Assembly (NCBI RefSeq): GCF_022808615.1
Contig: NZ_JAKZKS010000025.1
Location: 1-54,709, forward strand
Source of the DNA: Bacillus sp. FJAT-47783
Lineage (GTDB): Bacteria; Bacillota; Bacilli; Bacillales; Aeribacillaceae
Length of the DNA: 54,709 bases
Direction: 5' to 3'
The notes beneath the pieces are model-generated. The model saw nothing but the letters and a program-made list of their open reading frames with translations. It was not told the DNA's origin and did not search any database. A program made the translations under genes and the position numbers. Within the stretch, counting starts at the first letter, position 1. Every line of letters starts with the position of its first letter. Below, piece after piece: positions 47,192 through 54,709 of the stretch.

Positions 47192-47400
47192 ATTACAGTG
47201 AAACTTCATTCAATGGGGAGTTTTTTCATCCCCACTAAAATGTTAGTCCCTACGGGATGACCTAAAGGCCCTTGTGACCAACAGGATGTGGGTTACACAG
47301 ACGTGGCGCTCTTAGTCTGTGTTCTTTATTTTTGGACCTTTACGGACAGTACCCTACAGAATCTTGAGGTGGGGGGAGCTTACTGCCCGTTAAGAGTAGG
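47192..47400 (-). mobile_element. tnpB-less IS200/IS605-type relic, copy 3
   Basis: Minus strand: TTTAT (47405-47401), then CCTACTCTTAACGGGCAGTA as in copy 1, CACCTCAAGATTCTGTAG, AACCCACATCCTGTTGG, CCTTTAGGTCATCCCGTAGG, and a terminal hairpin CATTTTAGTGGGG / CCCCATTGAATG near 47200-47240. It is more divergent at the right end. It is inserted just beyond the T run of the terminator at 47408-47440. No coding capacity. Confidence 0.62.
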
Positions 47401-47407
47401 ATAAATT

Positions 47408-47440
47408 AAAAACTCCCTCACACAACTAGTATGAGGGGGT
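47408..47440 (-). terminator. Terminator of the M20 gene
   Basis: Minus strand CCCCCTCAT - 8 nt - TGTGAGGGAG then TTTTT. Confidence 0.78.
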
Positions 47441-47445
47441 TAATA

Positions 47446-48552
47446 TTATCTTAATGTTTCTAAAACCGTATTTTTCAAAATTTGCACGCCATCTGCTAAA
47501 CAGGAATGATCAAAGGTCATATGTGGATGGTGTAACCCTGGTTTTAAGTTAGCACCGAGTCCTAACATCGCCGCTTTTAAGTGCGGCTTTTCAATCGTGT
47601 AAAAATGAAAGTCATCACTCCCTGATGTAACAAGCGGTGCCGTACAACCACTTTCACCGAATGTTTGAACGATCCCTTTTCGCAGTAGCCCTTCCGCCTC
47701 ATCCGAAACTTCTGCTCCTGGCGTAAAATCTGTCCATTTATAGGTAATCTCTACACCCATTGATTCAGCACTTTGAATAACATTTTCTATCTTTTCCTTT
47801 AGCTCCTCTAATAAAGAATTACTTTCCGCTCTAACATCTAAGGCAAACTGGCCATTCCCAGGAATAATATTGAGGTTTTCCCCACCCGCTTGGCATTTTG
47901 TCATTTTAACGGAATACGATTGCTGCGGGGAAAGCCATATATTTTTCAAGCCAATATTAATAGTAGAAATAACATCAATGGCATTTACACCTTGGTGTGG
48001 CCGAGCTCCATGGGCATCCGGTCCGTATATATGAGCAACTAAAAAATCTGCCGCACCGTGGCGAATGGATGGTGCTGCTTGTTTTAAAGGTAATTCTTCA
48101 ATTGGACGTAAATGAACGCCAAATAAATAATCAGCATCATCGACAGTGCCTTTTTCCACCATTTTCACAGCCCCACTCCCTTTTTCTTCCGCTGGCTGGA
48201 AAATAAATCGTACAGTGCCCTTTGACCATTCAGCATTTTTCAATTGTAAAATAAGCCCCATTACAATTGTCATATGGGCATCATGACCACAAGAATGATT
48301 CGCTTTAAACTCGCCATCTACCTCTTGCCACAGTGCATCCATATCAGCACGAATGGCGATAACAGGTTTCCCACTTCCAATTTCCGCCACAACTCCGGGA
48401 CAATCATCAAACACTTTATAAGAAACGCCTTCATTTTCTAGAAATCTAGAAATATACGCTGTTGTATTATATTCATTCCAGCTCGTTTCAGGATGTTCAT
48501 GTAAGTATTGAAAAAGTTCATGCAAACGCTCCCGAAGATTAATATCTTTCAT
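47446..48552 (-). CDS. M20 amidohydrolase / N-acyl amino acid deacylase
   Basis: 368 residues, peptidase M20D family. Metal and catalytic positions: NHSCGHDAHMTIVMG near 85, QPAEEKGSGAVKMVEKG near 118 and HHPHMTFDHSCL near the end; dimer domain includes HGARPHQGVNAIDV. Such enzymes remove acetyl, succinyl or other acyl groups from amino acids, or open hydantoin/indole conjugates. It is divergent from an NhaC-type gene and linked by the shared 16-bp motif to the epimerase gene, which suggests a common N-acyl amino acid pathway. Confidence 0.85.
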   Translation of the reverse strand: MKDINLRERLHELFQYLHEHPETSWNEYNTTAYISRFLENEGVSYKVFDDCPGVVAEIGSGKPVIAIRADMDALWQEVDGEFKANHSCGHDAHMTIVMGLILQLKNAEWSKGTVRFIFQPAEEKGSGAVKMVEKGTVDDADYLFGVHLRPIEELPLKQAAPSIRHGAADFLVAHIYGPDAHGARPHQGVNAIDVISTINIGLKNIWLSPQQSYSVKMTKCQAGGENLNIIPGNGQFALDVRAESNSLLEELKEKIENVIQSAESMGVEITYKWTDFTPGAEVSDEAEGLLRKGIVQTFGESGCTAPLVTSGSDDFHFYTIEKPHLKAAMLGLGANLKPGLHHPHMTFDHSCLADGVQILKNTVLETLR

Positions 48553-48646
48553 TTTTTACCCACCCCTCTTCACTGTCTCGGACAAATATGATTTAGAAAA
48601 TAGGGTTATATTTTTGCTAAATTCGTAGATAAACTTAAACCCCGTT

Positions 48647-48662
48647 GTTAAATAGTCGTTAA
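48647..48662 (-). promoter_or_regulatory. Operator-like motif, copy 1
   Basis: TTAACGACTATTTAAC (minus strand) is identical over 16 bp to 51738-51753. It lies about 45 bp downstream of the M20 promoter's -10 region, between promoter and gene. Confidence 0.65.
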
Positions 48663-48696
48663 TTAACTTTAGTTCTTTACACCTTATGTTTTTTAA

Positions 48697-48725
48697 ACCA
48701 TATTGAATATTCATTCAATTGTCAA
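48697..48725 (-). promoter_or_regulatory. Sigma-A promoter of the M20 gene with spacer palindrome
   Basis: On the minus strand TTGACA (48725-48720), 17 bp, TATGGT (48702-48697). The spacer holds the palindrome TTGAAT-GAAT-ATTCAA (48703-48718), well placed for a repressor. Confidence 0.6.
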
Positions 48726-48930
48726 GTGTTCTTTCCAAATGATCTACAGTAAATACATTGTACATAGTTCCTAACCAATTATTTTGATAATGAGTGTTAT
48801 TTTAGTAGCATAGTTATATTAAACCACCTACAATACTTCAATTTTATTGTTTGAAGTGTTCCTTATGATGTGGAACTGAAATTGATACCATATTGACGAA
48901 TCGGAGTAAAAACGTTTATTATCATTTTAA

Positions 48931-48948
48931 TAACGTCTATTTTACGAC
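48931..48948 (+). promoter_or_regulatory. Operator-like motif, copy 2 (diverged)
   Basis: TAACGTCTATTTTACGAC resembles the core of the motif at 51738 (AACGACTATTTAACGTC) and sits 41 bp before the NhaC-type gene. A weaker half, AACGTTTATTATCATT, precedes it. Confidence 0.45.
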
Positions 48949-48988
48949 AATTTCAAATTATCAAACAAATAATGGTTAGGGGGATCAT

Positions 48989-50410
48989 ATGAAGAAAGAA
49001 ATGTCATTTAGGATGGCCATTATTCCAGTTTTGGTCACAATTATTGTCATGGCTATCGCCATTGTTGTTCTGGAACAAGGCCCACATATTCCACTAATTA
49101 TTGGTACAACCGTTGGAGCCTTAGTTGCTTGGCGGTCAGGATATAAGTGGAAAGAGATCGAAGAGGCAATGTATAAAGGAATTCGTCTTGCACTTCCAGC
49201 TATCGTCATTATTATTCTTGTCGGCTTAACGATTGGCTCTTGGATTGGTGGCGGTATTGTTGCTACGATGATTTATTACGGGCTAAAAATATTGACACCA
49301 TCCTTATTTTTAGTTTCCATCACGATTATTTGCGCCATCGTTGCGATCGCCATTGGAAGTTCATGGTCTACAATGGGAACAATTGGTGTAGCTGGTATGG
49401 GAATTGGACTTAGTATGGGTATTCCAGCACCAATGGTTGCAGGTGCGATTATTTCCGGTGCTTATTTCGGGGATAAAATGTCACCGCTTTCAGATACAAC
49501 AAACTTAGCATCTGGCTTAACAAAAACCGATTTATTTGAACATATTCGCCACATGTTTTATACAACGATTCCAGGCTTAATCATTGCGTTAGTTGTATAT
49601 TTCTTCTTAGGAAGGAATTTTGGCAAAAGCGGTGTGGATACAACGGATATCGAACATACAATGCACGTATTACAAGAGAGCTTTTTTATTTCACCTCTAT
49701 TGTTAATTATTCCTTTATTAGTTATCGTGTTAGTTGCCAAAAAAGTGCCAGCCATTCCTGCTCTCATCGTCGGAATTGTTCTAGGGTTTTTATCACAAGT
49801 TTTCGTTCAAGGCGGTTCTGTTGCAGAAGCAGTAGGCGCTTTACAATCAGGGTTTGTCATTGATACAGGAAACGAAATGGTTGATAACTTATTTAATCGT
49901 GGTGGTTTAGACTCGATGATGTATACGGTTTCCATGACCATTGTCGCCATGACATTTGGTGGTGTATTAGAGCATACGGGTATGTTGCATGCTATTGTAA
50001 ATAAGATTTTACAGCTTGCGAAGTCGGCTAAAGGTCTTATCATATCTACTATTTTCTCTTGTTTTGGCACAAATTTAACATGTTCTGAACAATATATTTC
50101 CATCGTTATTCCTTCGCGAATGTATGCAAAGGCTTATAGAGAAAAAGGCCTTCACTCGAAAAACTTGTCGAGAGCATTAGAGGATGGCGGAACGTTAACA
50201 TCCGTCTTTATCCCTTGGAATACATGTGGTGTATTTATTTTTGGAACACTTGGTGTAAGCGCCCTTGAATACGCTCCATATGCGGTACTTAACTTTGCCG
50301 TACCGGTGATTTCCATTCTTTACGCCTTAACTGGATATAGCATTACAAAACTTTCAGAAACAGAAATTATGGCATTGAAGAAAGAAGAAGAAACAACCTT
50401 GAACGCTTAA
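48989..50410 (+). CDS. NhaC-family antiporter, acyl-amino-acid cluster
   Basis: 473 residues, about twelve membrane helices. Family signature SGAYFGDKMSPLSDTTNLAS near 170, GSSWSTMGTIGVAGMG before it and FIPWNTCGVFIFGTLGV near 415. It is clearly paralogous to 18725-20173. Given the company of a deacylase, an epimerase and a GNAT enzyme, it more likely moves an amino acid, peptide or acyl derivative by H+ or Na+ exchange than acts in salt tolerance. Start ATG after TAGGGGGAT. Confidence 0.85.
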   Translation: MKKEMSFRMAIIPVLVTIIVMAIAIVVLEQGPHIPLIIGTTVGALVAWRSGYKWKEIEEAMYKGIRLALPAIVIIILVGLTIGSWIGGGIVATMIYYGLKILTPSLFLVSITIICAIVAIAIGSSWSTMGTIGVAGMGIGLSMGIPAPMVAGAIISGAYFGDKMSPLSDTTNLASGLTKTDLFEHIRHMFYTTIPGLIIALVVYFFLGRNFGKSGVDTTDIEHTMHVLQESFFISPLLLIIPLLVIVLVAKKVPAIPALIVGIVLGFLSQVFVQGGSVAEAVGALQSGFVIDTGNEMVDNLFNRGGLDSMMYTVSMTIVAMTFGGVLEHTGMLHAIVNKILQLAKSAKGLIISTIFSCFGTNLTCSEQYISIVIPSRMYAKAYREKGLHSKNLSRALEDGGTLTSVFIPWNTCGVFIFGTLGVSALEYAPYAVLNFAVPVISILYALTGYSITKLSETEIMALKKEEETTLNA

Positions 50411-50411
50411 A

Positions 50412-50449
50412 AAAGAAGGAACGTTCGCTCACATGAACGTTCCTTCTTT
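50412..50449. terminator. Bidirectional terminator
   Basis: AAAGAAGGAACGTTC / GAACGTTCCTTCTTT, 15-bp perfect stem with 8-nt loop, between converging genes. Confidence 0.9.
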
Positions 50450-51715
50450 CCAAGGATATATCGGAAGCTTAAGCTCATAAATGGCACGAGGACGTCCTTG
50501 TTGATAGGGCATTTCTTCGCCACAAATGTTTGCATATCCATGATCGACTAATTTTTTTAAGATTCGTTCAGTTGTTCGCCTTGTAACTTGTAAATAATCG
50601 GAAAGATCTGCTGCTGTAAATTGAAGCGAATGATGAAACTTGCTAAATTGAAGAATTTTTGATAGATTCGCAGGACTGAGCTTTGTTTCTTTAGCTATTT
50701 TTAGCAGTTCTGGATGATCATTTTTTAGACTTTGCACTTTAGTTTCTTTTGGAAATGGTCCAATCAATTCTTTTTCTGCAGTTAAAAGATAGCAACAGCT
50801 TTCCGTTTTATGATTGGCTGCAAAGCTTTGCGCAATTTTTGCATTTTGTTCAGCTTCTGTTGCAGTCGCACCGTATCCAAACCCAATTGCAACAGATCCT
50901 TGCCAATTGAATAGGAAACTTTGAAGTGTGTTTGATTTCATGATCGCCTCTATATCACCACGCGTTGTATAGAGAATATAGGATTTTTCATCTACTTGCC
51001 GGAAAGAACTGTGGATTCCACGGGCAAAAATCTCGAGTAGTTCGGTTGGAGCTTCGTTTGTCATTAAAAACGATACGAAACAAGCTGCAACAGTAGCAGA
51101 GTGACTTTTCGCCAATTCCGCTTTTGCTTTTGCATCTTGCAAACCACGAATAATTGCTTTTGATGGATCAAGCATTCGTTGTGATGGAACTCCAAGCTCT
51201 TGTAGTTTATCATATACGGCATGAACACTTGTTAAGGCGATATCAACGGCTCCTGTGCGAAAAAGATGATGATGAAAATCAACAAGTTCTTTTATTTCAA
51301 ACTTATTTTTCAACATGTCTTTATAATCCATGACGTGTGGAAGGCTGCTAATACCAGTATCCATCAATACATTTTTGACAAAGGAAGAATCGACTAAATC
51401 GATTGAAATTCTTTCGGGCTGAATGTTTTGATGGTATATAATAGAAAGAAGTGAAGAGGCTACCGCCATTTCATCTTGCTGCAAGTAAACGGTTGGAATG
51501 GCTAATCGTTCTCTCATTTCTTTCGCAAAATAATAAGGCAATGCACCTGAGAAAAAGACAACATCACATGGCTTTAAATGTTTAATGAGTTCAGCAGCTT
51601 CCTGTGGATACGTATAAAAATAAGGGTCTATTTCGATTCCTTCCATTTGCTTCGTCACAGACAATAGATGATCAATAAAATCTGTTGAACCAATAACGGC
51701 AATTTTTATCATCAT
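50429..51715 (-). CDS. Regulator with PrpR_N-like, GGDEF-like and winged-HTH regions
   Basis: 428 residues. N-terminal Rossmann-like part (KIAVIGSTDFIDHLLSVTKQ, KPCDVVFFSGALPYYF) resembles the sensory domain of PrpR-type regulators. The middle (about 190-310) has VAIGFGYGATATEAEQNAKI, a pattern seen in degenerate GGDEF-like folds where the last helix carries A..NA. The C-terminus is a winged HTH: TAADLSDYLQVTRRTTERIL...LVDHGYANICGEE. No AAA+ core is present. It is divergent from the epimerase gene and the likely binder of the TTAACGACTATTTAAC motif. No named family is recalled; domain calls are from pattern only. Confidence 0.65.
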   Translation of the reverse strand: MMIKIAVIGSTDFIDHLLSVTKQMEGIEIDPYFYTYPQEAAELIKHLKPCDVVFFSGALPYYFAKEMRERLAIPTVYLQQDEMAVASSLLSIIYHQNIQPERISIDLVDSSFVKNVLMDTGISSLPHVMDYKDMLKNKFEIKELVDFHHHLFRTGAVDIALTSVHAVYDKLQELGVPSQRMLDPSKAIIRGLQDAKAKAELAKSHSATVAACFVSFLMTNEAPTELLEIFARGIHSSFRQVDEKSYILYTTRGDIEAIMKSNTLQSFLFNWQGSVAIGFGYGATATEAEQNAKIAQSFAANHKTESCCYLLTAEKELIGPFPKETKVQSLKNDHPELLKIAKETKLSPANLSKILQFSKFHHSLQFTAADLSDYLQVTRRTTERILKKLVDHGYANICGEEMPYQQGRPRAIYELKLPIYPWKEGTFM

Positions 51716-51737
51716 TGTTATAGCTCCTTATAAGTAT

Positions 51738-51756
51738 TTAACGACTATTTAACGTC
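51738..51756 (+). promoter_or_regulatory. Operator-like motif, copy 3
   Basis: TTAACGACTATTTAACGTC in the 90-bp gap between the divergent regulator and epimerase genes. TATTTAACG is directly repeated with an 11-bp period. Its first 16 bp are identical to the site before the M20 gene. Confidence 0.68.
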
Positions 51757-51805
51757 AACTATATCAAAAACGAAAAATATTTGTAAACTGAAAGGGGACA
51801 AATTC

Positions 51806-52915
51806 ATGAAAATTACAGCTATTCATCTTTATGCGATTCGTTTACCACTACATCAACCATTTATTGTGAGTTACCATGCTTATGATGATATGCCTTCAGT
51901 TATTGTCAAACTCGAAACAGATGAGGGAATTGTCGGTTATGGTGAAGCCGTTGCTGATGAGCACGTAACAGGTGAGACGTGGGAAGGCATCTTCTCTACT
52001 ATTAAACACACATTGGCTCCAGTTTTACTTGGAGAAAATCCAATGAACATAGAAAAAATACATGAGAAAATGAACCAAACCGTTTACGGAAATCCTTCAG
52101 CTAAGGCGGCCATTGATATCGCTTGCTTTGATGTAATGGGCAAAAAGCTGAATCAGCCAATTTACCAATTAATTGGGGGACGCTACCATGAAGAATTCCC
52201 AATTACACACGTGTTAAGCATTGCTGAACCAGAAGAGATGGCAGAAGAAGCGGCTTTAATGATCAAGAAAGGATACCAGTCGTTTAAAATGAAAGTCGGA
52301 ACAGATGTCAAAAAAGATGTGAAACGAATTCAAGCAGTCCGTGAACGGGTAGGAAATGATGTTGCGATTCGTGTTGATGTAAACCAAGGTTGGAAAAATA
52401 GCGCTACAACATTACGTGCATTACGCTCCCTTCGTCATTTGGACATTGATTGGTTGGAACAGCCAGTTGTAGCGGATGATATCGATGCAATGGCCTATAT
52501 TAAATCCATGACCGATATTCAGCTTATGATTGACGAAGGATTGAAAGGCCCTCGTGAAATGCGTCAAATTATCCAAAAACAAGCAGCTGATAAAGTAAAT
52601 ATTAAATTAATGAAATGCGGTGGAATCCATCCAGCTGTTAAATTAGCACACCAAGCAGAAATGGCTGGCATCGAATGTCAAGTTGGATCAATGGTTGAAT
52701 CATCTGTTGCTTCCGCTGCTGGTTTCCACGTTGCTTTTTCGAAAAAAATGATTACAAGTGTTGAACTTACAGGTCCATTAAAGTTTTCAAAAGACATTGG
52801 CAACCTACACTACGATGTCCCTTTTATTCGCTTAACAGAAAAGCCTGGGTTAGGTGTTGATGTTGATGAAGAGACACTACAACATTTAACTGTTTTTCAA
52901 CATGTTGTTCGTTAA
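51806..52915 (+). CDS. Enolase-superfamily epimerase (dipeptide or N-acyl amino acid epimerase)
   Basis: 369 residues, muconate-lactonising subgroup. Catalytic Lys pair in SFKMKVG near 163-165, metal ligands in RVDVNQGW near 191, DWLEQPV near 217 and LMIDEG near 242, and the second Lys in NIKLMKCGG near 268. This is the arrangement of L-Ala-D/L-Glu epimerases and of N-succinylamino acid racemases. The motif IKLMKCGG favours a dipeptide epimerase; the neighbours (GNAT and M20 deacylase) favour an N-acyl amino acid substrate. Both remain open. Start ATG after AAAGGGG. Confidence 0.82.
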   Translation: MKITAIHLYAIRLPLHQPFIVSYHAYDDMPSVIVKLETDEGIVGYGEAVADEHVTGETWEGIFSTIKHTLAPVLLGENPMNIEKIHEKMNQTVYGNPSAKAAIDIACFDVMGKKLNQPIYQLIGGRYHEEFPITHVLSIAEPEEMAEEAALMIKKGYQSFKMKVGTDVKKDVKRIQAVRERVGNDVAIRVDVNQGWKNSATTLRALRSLRHLDIDWLEQPVVADDIDAMAYIKSMTDIQLMIDEGLKGPREMRQIIQKQAADKVNIKLMKCGGIHPAVKLAHQAEMAGIECQVGSMVESSVASAAGFHVAFSKKMITSVELTGPLKFSKDIGNLHYDVPFIRLTEKPGLGVDVDEETLQHLTVFQHVVR

Positions 52916-52928
52916 GGGAGGAGGAAAC

Positions 52929-53636
52929 ATGGACATTCTTTATGAAGGAAGGTTACAGAAAAATGATAAACCATTTTTGATCAAACCATTGTCTTTAGAT
53001 CATTTAGAACAAATTTTATCTTTGCAAGAAATGGTCATTGAATCATTGGAAAACAAAGAAACGTTGCAACCACTTAGTTCCGAAGAATATCACTATATTT
53101 TAAAAGGAAACGGGTTAATGATTGGAGCGTTCGTGGAAGGTGAGCTTATTGCATTTCGTGCACTATTAGTTCCCCCTATTGATGATGAAGAACATTTAGG
53201 ATTAGATATTGGATTAAGTGTTAAAGAATTAACTCGTGTCATTTATCAAGAAATATCGAATGTCCATCCAGCATACCGCGGGAATCGCCTACAAAAAACA
53301 TTAGCCGGAATCATTATGCAACAGTTACAACAAACAAAATGCGAATACAATTATGTTTGTTGTACTGTCGCACCATTTAATATTCCTAGTTTAAAAGATA
53401 AATTTGCTCAAGGAATGGAAATTGCTGCATTAAAAGAAAAGTACGGTGATAGAATGCGTTATATTTTTGTGAAAGAACTGCTAAAAAACGAAAAGATAGA
53501 TTGGACAGACGTTGCAACACTTCGGATGGACGACTTTACTGGTCAACAGACACTTTTATCAGATGGCTTTCGTGGATTTGAAATGGAAAATCGGGATGGT
53601 GAGTATTGGGTTCGATATGGAAAGAAAGTGAAGTAG
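52929..53636 (+). CDS. GNAT-family N-acyltransferase
   Basis: 235 residues. Acetyl/acyl-CoA binding segment VHPAYRGNRLQKTLAGIIMQ near 110-130, preceded by the beta-bulge strand. ATG 52929 follows GGGAGGAGG, 13 bp after the epimerase stop, so the two form an operon. If it acylates D-amino acids, the epimerase inverts the product and the M20 enzyme frees the L-amino acid, as in the known succinyl-based D-to-L pathway of Geobacillus. That role is an inference from gene content. Confidence 0.75.
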   Translation: MDILYEGRLQKNDKPFLIKPLSLDHLEQILSLQEMVIESLENKETLQPLSSEEYHYILKGNGLMIGAFVEGELIAFRALLVPPIDDEEHLGLDIGLSVKELTRVIYQEISNVHPAYRGNRLQKTLAGIIMQQLQQTKCEYNYVCCTVAPFNIPSLKDKFAQGMEIAALKEKYGDRMRYIFVKELLKNEKIDWTDVATLRMDDFTGQQTLLSDGFRGFEMENRDGEYWVRYGKKVK

Positions 53637-53678
53637 TCTTCGAAAGGATTATTTTTAAACCTAAATGAGAGTCAAATG

Positions 53679-53714
53679 AGGGGCTGTCCAATACGACCTT
53701 GGATGCCCCTTTTA
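53679..53714 (+). terminator. Terminator of the epimerase-GNAT operon
   Basis: AGGGGC..TCCA - loop - TGGA.GCCCCT followed by TTTT. Confidence 0.8.
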
Positions 53715-53736
53715 CATGTTTAAGAATACCGATATA

Positions 53737-53886
53737 TCAATATTTTTGTATTTCAATTTTTGAGGATTCCCGATCCATTAACCCTAAACTTTCCTTAAGT
53801 AACTCACGATATTTTTCGAAATCACGAATATACTTTAGTTCCTCGCCTTTAATTTTTATAAAGATTTTTCCTTTGTTCCTATACAT
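53737..53886 (-). CDS. Small hypothetical protein next to transposase remnant
   Basis: 49 residues, MYRNKGKIFIKIKGEELKYI..., highly charged. ATG 53886 follows the stop of the transposase remnant by no gap, with AGGTGA 6 nt upstream. It may be only a chance frame or a decayed part of the insertion sequence. Confidence 0.35.
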   Translation of the reverse strand: MYRNKGKIFIKIKGEELKYIRDFEKYRELLKESLGLMDRESSKIEIQKY

Positions 53887-53970
53887 TTAGTCACCTAGTT
53901 TTAAGAGTTTACGAAAATTCATAATAGCTGCTGCAAAGCTTACCGTTGTGTTTCTTGACTTTTCATATGA
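53887..53970 (-). pseudogene. C-terminal remnant of an IS transposase
   Basis: The minus strand encodes SYEKSRNTTVSFAAAIMNFR-KLLKLGD then a stop. The F-A-A-A-I-M-N end is what I recall from IS1182-type transposases. Stops interrupt the frame upstream, and no terminal repeats are seen. Confidence 0.55.
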
Positions 53971-54080
53971 TCATTAAAGAAAACGGGCACTTTCGTTGAT
54001 TTTTTGAACAATAAATCTTGATTATTTATGTTCATTCATGTCAATAACTATTTGTATATGTAGGTTTGGAGGTGTCATTT

Positions 54081-54709
54081 ATGAACGTTGCGATTATGGG
54101 GGCAGGATTATCCGGTTTAGCATGTGCGATTACATTGGAGCGTAACGGGATTACCCCTGTTATTTATGAAAAAAGAAGTCAAGTCGGCGATCGCTTTATT
54201 AATGCGGAAGCCTTTATGAACGTGTTAACGAGGCCGATAACGGATCCGATTCATTTCTTTATGGAAAGACATCAAATTAATATAAAGCCGGTGTCCCATA
54301 TTCGGACGCTACACATTTTTTCTGAAAATGAACAGGCAAAAATTGAAGGTCACATTGGCTTTGTCAATATTCGTGGTCGCCACCACCTATCGTTTGAACA
54401 GCAGTTAGCCAATCAATTGCAAACACCTATTCACTTCCACTCTACTTGTACGTATGAAGAATTATTGCATGAACACTCTCATGTCATTATGGCAACAGGA
54501 GATGGTGCATATACTGAAAAATTACAGCCCTATGAAAAAAATACGACAGCCTGTTTAACAGGAGCGACTGTTGAAGGAAATTTCGATCGGTATACCGTGA
54601 TGGTTTGGCTCGATCATCGCTTCGCACCAAAAGGATATGGATATTTACTTCCATTCTCGGATAAAGAAGCGAATATTGTCGTTGCTTATCCCGATAATAT
54701 TGTAAGAGC
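54081..54709 (+). CDS. FAD-dependent oxidoreductase, N-terminal part (cut by window edge)
   Basis: About 209 residues are present, open at the right edge. It begins MNVAIMGAGLSGLACAITLE, a dinucleotide-binding fold with the FAD GxGxxG, followed by NGITPVIYEKRSQVGDRF and VIMATGDGAYTEKLQ. It resembles geranylgeranyl-reductase/squalene-epoxidase-like flavoproteins; the substrate cannot be told. GGAGGTG is 6 nt before the ATG at 54081. Confidence 0.8.
   Translation, partial: MNVAIMGAGLSGLACAITLERNGITPVIYEKRSQVGDRFINAEAFMNVLTRPITDPIHFFMERHQINIKPVSHIRTLHIFSENEQAKIEGHIGFVNIRGRHHLSFEQQLANQLQTPIHFHSTCTYEELLHEHSHVIMATGDGAYTEKLQPYEKNTTACLTGATVEGNFDRYTVMVWLDHRFAPKGYGYLLPFSDKEANIVVAYPDNIVR

Noticed and set aside
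53699-53890. 63-residue plus-strand frame
   Set aside because: It begins inside the terminator of the preceding operon and has no ribosome binding site; the opposite strand has a better-supported frame.

Overview
The window comes from a low-GC, Gram-positive spore-former-type bacterium, most likely a member of the Bacillaceae. Evidence for this is the YwqH/YwqI/LXG module, the SigL-type (sigma-54) activators and promoters, HssRS-HrtAB, the split gcvPA/gcvPB genes behind a tandem glycine riboswitch, strong AGGAGG ribosome binding sites, and frequent TTG/GTG starts. Species cannot be assigned from sequence alone.

Layout. 1-1043 (-) is the 5' part of an LXG polymorphic-toxin operon. 1971-2199 is a probable 6S RNA, followed by a 21-bp repeat array. 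2420-4925 holds an EamA exporter divergent from an Lrp-type regulator, then a double GNAT protein. 5114-10055 (+) is catabolic cluster 1: a degenerate biotinyl/lipoyl-like mini-protein, a PAS-AAA-Fis sigma-54 activator, a GabT-type aminotransferase and an aldehyde dehydrogenase. 10191-12170 carries a SET-domain protein, a cold-shock protein and small membrane proteins. 12209-20173 (-) is catabolic cluster 2: NhaC-type transporter, broken genes, a second biotinyl/lipoyl-like mini-protein, a second sigma-54 activator, then an aldehyde dehydrogenase and a PatA-type diamine aminotransferase. 20623-29302 (-) is catabolic cluster 3, for glutarate: class III CoA-transferase, glutaryl-CoA dehydrogenase-like enzyme, APC permease and semialdehyde dehydrogenase in one operon; glutarate 2-hydroxylase (GlaH/CsiD), L-2-hydroxyglutarate oxidase (LhgO) and a DUF3870-like protein in a second.

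Together clusters 1-3 can be read as a full route from cadaverine/5-aminovalerate (lysine degradation) to glutarate, which then leaves by two branches: GlaH-LhgO to 2-oxoglutarate, and CoA-transferase/dehydrogenase to crotonyl-CoA. Clusters 1 and 2 have near-consensus -24/-12 promoters. Both glutarate operons instead start with a sigma-A promoter and one of two homologous ~170-nt structured leaders ending in an intrinsic terminator. This leader matches no riboswitch class I can recall and is the best candidate for an undescribed system here.

29663-33602 (+) is the heme-stress system HssRS-HrtAB with its HssR direct repeat. 33843-35736 is a hydrolase/reductase gene pair. 35846-38986 has an MFS exporter and a COG2509-like FAD protein. 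39095-46200 (-) is a one-carbon operon glyA-gcvT-gcvH-gcvPA-gcvPB with purU behind a glycine riboswitch. 47446-53636 is an M20 deacylase / NhaC transporter / novel-type regulator / enolase-superfamily epimerase / GNAT cluster, tied together by an identical 16-bp operator-like motif in two intergenic regions. The right edge has a transposase remnant and a truncated FAD oxidoreductase.

Three ~170-230 bp elements with identical end motifs (18173-18401, 23714-23881, 47192-47400) look like tnpB-less IS200/IS605-type relics that keep an omega-RNA-like structure and a TTTAT target. One of them splits a small conserved gene.
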